Source of the DNA: Anaspis maculata
Taxonomy: Eukaryota > Arthropoda > Insecta > Coleoptera > Scraptiidae
Reading direction: 5' to 3'
Assembly (NCBI GenBank): GCA_949128115.1
Contig: OX421961.1
Location: 51,508,171 to 51,572,170 of the forward strand
Length of the DNA stretch: 64,000 bases
Shown: positions 56,573 to 64,000 of the stretch, in pieces
How positions within the stretch are numbered: the first letter of the stretch is position 1
How the letters are laid out: each line of letters opens with the position of its first letter
The notes under the pieces: model-generated
Seen by the model: the letters and a program-made list of their open reading frames with translations, nothing else
Databases searched by the model: none
Told to the model about the DNA's origin: nothing
Made by a program: the position numbers and the translations under genes

Positions 56573-56710
56573 ACCGGCCGGCCGGCGTAAGGGTACCGCA
56601 TTCTGGCCGACCGTTTGTTTACTAGACGGCCTCACGGAGTTAGGGACTGACAGCTGTCGGCCTCACGCAAGGCCATAGGCGTCCGTCTCAACGGGCTCTA
56701 GCTGTCAAGA
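56573..56710. other. Short GC-rich block with GGCCGGCCGGC
   Basis: GACCGGCCGGCCGGCG is followed by two GCGGCCTCACGG/GTCGGCCTCACGC near-repeats. Strong base-composition contrast with the flanks. A repeat end or promoter-proximal CpG block cannot be separated. Confidence 0.4.
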
Positions 56711-58393
56711 GCGTGTTTATTTTGGATTTAGGTGTACAAATTCGTGTGAGGGGTGGGTATGATTTGCCCGATGAGTTTCAAAACACGTCTTTTATGCCGC
56801 GATATGGAATGAAATTTGCATGTATGTTCGGTTGCGGACATCAAGCAACAGCACCGGACCCCGCAAATTTCCTTTTTTCTCCGCTCATGATAAATTTGGA
56901 CACATAGCTGAATTTTAGCTCCTCCCATTGGCCCTCAGCAACGGATGATTGCGTAACCCTTGTACAGCCAAAGCTGTCGATAATCTAGCAACCCTAGCCG
57001 GTACCACTTCTCTTGAACTTGATTATCTGAGCATTTCATTACACTTCAGTTTGGCCCCTTCTGACGCGGTAAATAAAGCACCCAAGTTTTCACTACTATC
57101 ACAGTATCACAATAGGCTACCCTGGCTGCCTAGGCTTCCTTCTAGGCAAGGAAGCAGAAATAAGGGAATTATTCAACAACACAATTTACAAAGATTGATA
57201 CCGATGACTTGAAACGTGCCTGAAATTCACACATCAAAATAGAAACGGGAAACCATCTACCTCAGGGTGACTACACCGACCACGACTTAAAATCGGTAAA
57301 TGAAAATAATTGCTTAACAATGTATCGTTCATAAAACGAAATATTCGGCTTCACAGCTGGAACTGTGCCAATAAAATCTAAACTAAAAAGAAAATAGGCA
57401 AGTTCATTGCTGTGGAAGGAGCCACTATTCAGCCACCTTCCACGACTCCGACTTCTTCAGTTGAATGGTTACGAAATAATAGGCGATTTACCTTTGCATA
57501 TTTTTGGGAGCCCTTGAATAATTTCGAATTTATTCAAATAACCCAAAGTACTTAACTTCGGATATTGAAATACTTCCAAAGTAAATATTTAATAAATACA
57601 TTTAAAGTAGTCAAATACTATGACAGTATTCAAATACTTTAGAGATGAATATTTTCAAATTATTTAAATATTTTCTCATTATTTAAATAAAAAAAGTATT
57701 TGAATAACGAAAATATTTGATATTTCCAACTACAACTTAAACAATATTGTTCATTATTTAAATATTATTTTGACCAGAAATTAAAAAGTTTCTTTTTACA
57801 AATCTCGTTACAGAACTGTGACCGTCGAATACGACCTTAATACTTTTATCAATAAAAAGGGATGTAGTTAATCGTGCTCGCATCACGCAATATTTCAGTT
57901 GTGATATCTTCTTTTTTTGTTGTTATAGTCACACCGCTGGATTTAGAGCAGGGTCGGACGTGCTCTTTCTACGGGCATATGTTTTAATTTTCCGCCTCTG
58001 GCTCTGATGCAGACAGAAACGATCTGCAGGTTCACAGCAAGGGTATCAGAGGACGATGGAGAAGGCTCACACCGACATGCGACGTTGCCATAGATACCCT
58101 CGCCGACGGCCCGCACCGCCACCAGCTGCCGCTCCTGCTGCCTCTCGGTACGCCTCGAACACAAATCACTTGGTCATTACCGCAAAAAAATTCAACCTAC
58201 ATCTAGCATCTCGGGAGGAGGTAGCGGAAAAGGGAACATGACTGGACTGAAAGCTGACCGAACAGCATTGTGGCGTAGGTGTTGATATAAAATAAAAAGA
58301 CCTGCCACCTATCAGATCTTTTTCTTCAAGTACAACTTCTAACGTTAAGTTATCTGGGATGAGTGTAAATCGTTTTATGTCCATTAAACGTGA
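56711..58393. other. No gene recognised; AT-rich repetitive part at 57530-57790
   Basis: 57530-57790 contains many imperfect ATTCAAATACTTT / TATTTAAATA words in both orientations. Positions 57940-58200 are GC-richer, with short overlapping frames on both strands (Arg/Pro/Ala-rich on plus) but no domain. Confidence 0.4.
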
Positions 58394-58762
58394 AGTACTA
58401 GCAGTGGCGCAGTCAGGATTCAGCCATGGGGGCGGTTAAGGGACGCGAGCGAAGCGAGCTGCTCTGAAGGCGAAAACCCCCCGGAAAAAATGGCGTGGTC
58501 ATCCTATTATCGAGAATAATAAATTATTGTGTTACCAATGTTACCTACCTTGAATTAAAGTAGGTATTAAAGGACGGCATTTCCTAAATAGCTCATGGCG
58601 AAACGTCTTGCGTTTTTTTTTGTGGAGGAAGGGAGTCAATTTTAATTACGCGAATAAAACATTGTATTATAGGTGTGAACCGGGCACATATGCGTATTGC
58701 GTATATTCAGCGGAAATTTCAGGCACACAAACTCATAGCTTGTTAACTCAGGTAGCAAGTAA

Positions 58763-58907
58763 TGGTGGCCTTACATTGAGCATCAAATGCTGCAGCTTTT
58801 TTAGCTGCCGAGTTCTGATTGGAACACGCCTGAAATTGCTGCCAATCACCAACATGTGACCAATGAGAGAAAAGCTGCAGCTTTTGATGCTCAATGTAAG
58901 GCCATCA
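58763..58907. mobile_element. MITE with TAA duplication
   Basis: TGGTGGCCTTACATTGAGCA pairs with TGCTCAATGTAAGGCCATCA, flanked by TAA (58760-58762 and 58908-58910). The inverted repeat extends through AAAGCTGCAGCTTT. A 3-bp TAA duplication fits PIF/Harbinger. Confidence 0.8.
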
Positions 58908-59049
58908 TAAGGCAACCATAACAGGTAGGTACTCCATAAAAGAGCAGGTAAATTGTCTGAAATTTTCAAAAAAATAGCGCGAAATGGAAAATTTCACTGC
59001 GACTGGATTGGACTTTTTTTTAAATTGCCCCAGATAGCACTCAATCTTC

Positions 59050-59240
59050 TAGCATAGAGTCTTCTAGGGATATTCTTTGAATATTCTGACATGCTGTGGA
59101 TATCCAGAATATTATTGGAATATTACAAATATACTAGGAAAATCAGAATATACAGAGAATATTCTCTACAGAATATTCTATGAATGTTTCAGTGGTAATA
59201 TTCATAGAATATTCTGGATATTCTAGGAAAAACCTAAATA
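59050..59240. repeat. Degenerate GAATATTC cluster
   Basis: About ten GAATATTC/GGATATTC/GAATATTA words, each a small palindrome, recur with irregular spacing. Confidence 0.7.
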
Positions 59241-59429
59241 TTCAATTACCACAGTTACAGTATTGTTACAATTATTGTTACATTTTGGTGTTTGCCTCTC
59301 AGTTAAGACTAAGAGGTAGGTAACCGAAAGTTAAATGAATAACTATGAATGAGCGGTCCGACAATGAGCGGTCGTACCAGCGGTGACCGTGAGAGGGCGC
59401 GCGCCTTGGCTGCGCCACTGAGTACTAGT

Positions 59430-60929
59430 CATAGACAAGGACAAAAGTAGAAGAAGGAAGAACCACTGCGCATCCATTTCAGCCGATATCGCATGGGGTC
59501 CGCCATTTTTAGGTCATAACGGCTTTTCCAATGCGGCAATTTAAATGGGGGGAGTACGCGCGAGTCAAAATCATAAACAGACGTCAAAACAGATGACAGT
59601 CATGAGACAATTTGTAGGTTATACTTTGTAAACGAAACAAATAACTCAAGAATTTCTGCTCACGGCCTTGACTAATCCTCATACTCGTAGTCAATACTTC
59701 GCTAGATCTCCGACTTCGCATCTCTCAAGTCCTTCGGACAATTATAACAATTGTTGCCATAGTTGGATTGTGCTTGAATCGGAGACCGACTGTGAGTATA
59801 GGCCATAGACGTATGGGCATAAGGCCCACGACATGTGCTTGATTTGAGCTACAGAATAAAATTTCAAGAAAAATATTCAATATTTTACTTGAGATAAAAT
59901 AATACAAGTTTGGAAAGTGTTTGTTGAACATTACACTGAATCAGCTCTTCGCTTCACGTTTTTTTTGCTAGATTTTGCACCTAATCTTATTTTCAAATAG
60001 CATCTTACGAGCACTTTCCCTCAAGATAAAATTGTGGTGTTCCAAAATGTCATTGTGTGAAACGAGGTTCTGGCTCGGGTCCTGGGAGTGTGGATAAAAT
60101 TTTATTTACATTACTTCGAAATGCCTCGAACAAATCAGCAGCACTGAGCCTTTCTCATAAGACGTTTCCAAGCTATTTCTTCATGATTCCAATTGTCTCG
60201 AGCCACAATCGAAGCCCATCACCCCGTGGAAAACTAAAAACATAATTTAGTTACCGGAGTGAAATTTGATTATTTAAATTCAGCGTTACGTATGAAAGGA
60301 TATCTTCTCATCTCTGGGTTCATCAATTGCTTGATGTTTTTGCAAATTTTGATAGGTATAACAAGACACCCTTTATTGATGCATTTGCAAATTTTGATAG
60401 GTATAACAAGACACCCTTTATTGATGCATTTGCTAAGTTCGATCAGGTTCGATCAAACGTTATTACACAGGAAAAATCGCAAAACGAACACTTCACACAG
60501 AGGCCTCGATATCTGTTTCACAGCTTCTAAGTGGAGATGAAACTGCGCACATCATTCTTCATTTCTTGACAATAATTCATCAAGTACAATGCACTCGACA
60601 ATGCATTATTTATGCAATGCATCCCAGGAATATAATATCTGGTTATGAAGTAGAATTCGTGGAAACGAACACTGAATAACCCTCAACATTCAATTATATT
60701 GTTATATTTTACACAAAACCAAATATCGGCGCCGAGAAAAGTTCGATCACAACAAATCAGTCTAACCTAAAACTTCGTAGCTGTCATCAAGTACACTGTC
60801 AGTACTGTCACCCACCTGTCATAATTAAAATTGCCGCCAGGAAAAACCGTTATGTAATCAAAATGGCCGGCCAACAAATTACACAGCCGCGCAGGTATCT
60901 TGCCTCTTCTACTTTTGTCCTTGTCTATG
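59430..60929. mobile_element. P-like DNA element, 8-bp duplication
   Basis: CATAGACAAGGACAAAAGTA at the left mirrors TACTTTTGTCCTTGTCTATG at the right, with 8-bp duplication GTACTAGT (59422-59429 and 60930-60937). CAT-starting termini with 8-bp duplications suggest the P superfamily; no recognisable transposase core is left. A 45-bp tandem duplication is at 60339-60428. Confidence 0.82.
60339..60428 (+). repeat. Perfect 45-bp tandem duplication
   Basis: Two identical 45-bp units (beginning TTTGCAAATTTTGATAGG) followed by a partial third. The length keeps frame, so the surrounding 67-codon frame repeats FANFDRYNKTPFIDA twice. No domain is recognised. Confidence 0.9.
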
Positions 60930-60937
60930 GTACTAGT

Positions 60938-63022
60938 GCTGAAAAGTCAAACTGGTCACTCCTAATTGAAGTGACGCATTGCCAAAGGAAGTAATTAGGG
61001 GCTCGTAAATGTATAGTGTATTTTACCCGTCACGGTTCAGATGCAGAGCTTGAACTTTTTGGATGAAAAATAATAGGTGTATTAACTCGGATGTGAGCGA
61101 GATAACTCCGGCTCGTGGGAAAAGCAACGAAAGATTCAAATTAACAAGGTTTACTAGCGAAACTTTTCAGATTACAGAAATTCATGAAAAATACAGGTGA
61201 CATGTTACATCAACAACATTCATTCTCTATACTCTTCCCTTGCCGCGTTCTCGATTGCGCAGGTGCTCTTTTTCGTATGGTGGGGTATGGATCTTGGTAT
61301 GGATGCGACCCGATCGGTTGTGAGTACAGGGCCGGCTTGGGCCCGAATTGTTAACAGGTGCTTTCCTTTTACAACCTAAACTAAGTATTCCGACCTAAGT
61401 TGTTAGTGGTATCTCACTTTCGCGCATGTGATTTCTCGCTTTTTCTCTCTCTAACTTAGATCAGATCAATGAGTTTTGTGGTAAACAGAAAGCACCTAAT
61501 GTGTAACAAGCTGGCGCATTGGTTGGAAGGTTACAGCTACGACTGCGATGGCCTCTGTCATCTGGATGCTGTTGTTGCAGGTGGCAGGTAACAGGTGCCA
61601 TCAACCGTAGCATCAGCTCCCACACCTTGTCCCCCAGTTCATTTTTGATCCAGAAAGGCCTAAAGTTCTGCTTTTGCAACGTGAATACGAACACGGCGTA
61701 ATAATTATGTGGTTTTTCTGAGGTTCATGTCATCTGTCACAGCTACCACTTCGAAAACTTTGATTCGATTATCTGTTACAAAACTCGCTGAAGACTACGT
61801 AGCGCGAATAAGACACGAACCTGTATCATTGGCGGAGGAGCCGTGCACACCCATTTGTGCACACAATTATCCACTAACGGGCCACACAGCAATTACAGAA
61901 ACCATGCAGAGTCCACATTGTTCCGGAAATGAATCTTGGTAATTCGACGCCAAATGGTGTTTTGGCACTTCTCTGAAGAACACGTCGACGTCAATATTAA
62001 CAGTAAAAGTAAATTCAAATTTCGCGGACAGAAGTTACAGTCCATTTTTTTCAAGTCCATTATTGTGGTGCAAATGGCAAACACCTTCGCATTGACGGTG
62101 AATACAAGGGTGTGTCATTTGCATCGCAGTGAACTTTAAAAAAAAAAGACTGTACTGCACATCACATGTAGACAACGAGATGCCAACAAGTCGTCCACGT
62201 GCCATTCGTACCAACGCAATACATTTTTCTATAGCTTGCTCTAATACAGAAAACCGTGAAATTGATTATAAGTAATACAGCGTGTTCAACAATGATTGTC
62301 CTTGCCGCCATTTGAAAATAGCGGTTGCAACTGGCCTGTGCCGCTTCGATAAATTTATTTTGAGATCCGTAGTAACGAAATTGATAGACGTCACGTCAAA
62401 CTGACTGATATAAAATATCAGGTTAACAGTGACGGCTGTGACTGCTGGTAAATAGTGAACAAGCAACCTGCAGGGCCGATTCTGAGTGGTGTGCTAGGAG
62501 TGCCCCTGCACAAGGGCGGCCAAAATCCAAGGGCGGCGAAAGATCACCCAATTTTTTTAAACGAAAAATTAAGTGTCGAAAAAGAAACTGATATTATGAT
62601 TTTTGAGACCTAAAGCGACCGTCCTGCGTAAATTGTGAATTTTTAGTGCCGAAAAAATACAACAGGTTGTCAAGAATGGAGGCGAGGCGGCCGCTTCGCG
62701 TCAACTGTTATACCTAGATACTAGACTTCTTTCTCAGAAAGTATCTGAGGAAGGCAAAAATTTTCATCTCTTGGTAACATTCCGGATAGTCTGTTTGGCT
62801 GATGAACTTTGCACTCTGCGTCCTGCGCAGGGTTTATTTGACAAATAACTATTCAAACTTTTTTGAAGGAATGGAAATACCCTCGGAAATACCGGCCCTT
62901 GGTATAGGTATGCCTAGTACCTGCCACTCACAGACCTAGTACCAAATATGTATTAGGTTTGTCAAGTTTTTTTTTTGTTTCCAGAATTTTGCAAGTTGTT
63001 GTGTTTTCAAGATTATAGGTAA
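60938..63022. other. No gene recognised
   Basis: Open frames up to 77 codons lie on both strands without domains. A GCAGGGCCGATTC hAT-like end at 62470 has no partner. A CAGGGCCGGCTT motif at 61327 is also unpaired. Confidence 0.4.
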
Positions 63023-64000
63023 TGTTACAAATTTCGCGTACGGGTTCGAATATGATTGAGACGATCGTTTTAACCACACACTGTTTATTACTGCGTACTA
63101 CAATAACTACAGGTCAACAATTATCTACTTAGAATTAACGCTGTGATTACTACTACTACTTACTAACGCTCGCTACTACTTCGCATTCCAATTCAATACT
63201 GACTGTCGCACTGAGGACGGTGCTTTTATATGCCTCCGATTAGCGTTTCCGAACTTTCCATCATCCTCCAGCAATTTCCATAGTGGCCCGGCATATGGAC
63301 TGCGTTTCTATCGCAGCTTTGGATCCGATCGAAACTACATCGGATCGGGTCGATCCGCTCGAAATTGCCGATATAAACGGTCAGGATTGAAATTTTTATC
63401 CCATCGAGCAGTTCAAGTCGATCCGGTGCTTTGGCCGGCTTGACTTGAGTCGAGCGGATCAAGCTCGCAGCCGCTCGTATTGTAGCCGATGTGAACGGGA
63501 TCGGATCGAAGTGACAGATGACCAACTTGTAAACAAAGCGTGATTTTTACGAAATCAAAGGATGCCTTCCAGTTTTTGTAAATAAAATACACCAAGAAAA
63601 TTCAATAATGAGTTTTTTTCGATTTGGCGCAGTTTGACGCGTTTTAAATCATGTTGTTGTCTCTCATAAATTCTAACCTAATACTGAAGTAGTGAAATAG
63701 GATTGAGTGAAGCGGATCGAACGTGCAACGATAAAAACACGCTTTACTGAAGCCACTTTGGATCTGATTGAAACTCGAACGGATCGAAATCTGCGATAGA
63801 AACGCAGTCATGGTTTTATAGGCGACTCCCGAATAATCAGACACCTTTCGGGTGCTTAACTTGTGTTCTGGTATGTGGCACCGCCGCCAAAATGGAGAGA
63901 TGTGTTTTGATCGAGCGTTTGGTCTCCATGCATTTCAATGGCACCACGCCTACTCTAGAAATGTCCAGAGCTTCGCGCATTTGTACACTGCACCTGCGGC
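63023..64000 (-). mobile_element. LTR copy on the minus strand, cut by the window end
   Basis: The reverse complement matches 46853-47310 through U3, the TATA region and the TAATAAACAGTGTGTG poly(A) region. It is split by the MITE at 63298-63809. The homology continues to the last bases of the window, so any internal retrotransposon region would lie beyond 64000. Confidence 0.65.
63298..63809. mobile_element. MITE inserted in the LTR, GACTGCGTTTCTATCGCAG ends
   Basis: GACTGCGTTTCTATCGCAG at the left mirrors CTGCGATAGAAACGCAGTC at the right, with ATG on both sides (63295-63297 and 63810-63812). The homologous LTR at 47030-47045 lacks it (CGTATGCCGGG), giving the empty site. The interior is rich in GGATCGGATCGA-type words in both orientations. 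A 3-bp non-TWA duplication leaves the superfamily open. Confidence 0.85.

Larger units (their letters stand above)
58402..59420. mobile_element. Non-autonomous hAT element, 1.0 kb
   Basis: CAGTGGCGCAGTCAGG at the left and TTGGCTGCGCCACTG at the right are inverted termini with an 8-bp duplication AGTACTAG (58394-58401 and 59421-59428). Subterminal CGCGAGCGAAGCGAGC is present. A Harbinger-type MITE (58763-58907) is inside. No transposase. Confidence 0.88.

Noticed and set aside
62464..62520. hAT left end CAGGGCCGATTCTGAG
   Set aside because: No matching inverted end or 8-bp duplication was found within reach, so it is not listed as an element.

Overview
This window looks like a stretch of nuclear genome from an arthropod, probably an insect and perhaps a hemipteran. 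It is AT-rich and almost free of long open reading frames. It carries tRNA-derived SINEs, a jockey-like non-LTR retrotransposon, solo-LTR-like sequence and many hAT-, PIF/Harbinger- and Tc1/mariner-type non-autonomous elements. It is also studded with short TAGGTACCTA-type palindromes, which are common in several insect genomes. No bacterial operon, CRISPR array, rRNA gene or functional tRNA gene is visible. The organism assignment is inference; I ran no search.

The only long intact coding sequence is a 751-codon reverse-transcriptase frame (18428-20683). All other coding signal is fragmentary: a THAP-like zinc-finger fragment (890-1078), a decayed SAM-like exon on the minus strand (24300-24561), two inverted copies of a Tc1/mariner transposase C-terminus (44451-44784), and an eroded unrecognised coding stretch on the minus strand inside a Harbinger-like element (41880-42945).

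The dominant feature is long imperfect inverted repeats (foldback elements), many nested. From left to right: 2663-3237; 4892-5037; 5843-6249; 6259-7749 (with a Harbinger MITE in it); 9650-11245 (with a SINE); 11722-15464 (with a second foldback, which carries a hAT element); a 6.2-kb TTAA-flanked hairpin at 15991-22174 (with a SINE, a TA-targeting foldback and the LINE); 29482-30667; a second TTAA-flanked hairpin of 5.0 kb at 30672-35689; 37108-39316; a 3.9-kb Harbinger-like element at 39491-43387; 44335-44901; 47905-50715 (with 47925-49676 inserted in one arm); and 52008-52960. The right end holds a hAT element (58402-59420) and a P-like element (59430-60929) at the same target site, then an LTR on the minus strand (63023 to the window end) interrupted by a MITE.

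Because each hairpin carries the same sequence twice, an insertion in one arm leaves its empty site in the other. This gives target-site duplications and relative ages without an outside reference: TTAA for the giant hairpins, TA for the CAGGGTG-ended foldbacks, 8 bp for hAT- and P-like elements, 3 bp for Harbinger-like elements, and 11-14 bp for SINEs and the LINE. The arms differ by frequent mismatches and carry private insertions, so they are old genomic structures and not hairpin-read assembly artefacts. I see no host gene that can be named with confidence.
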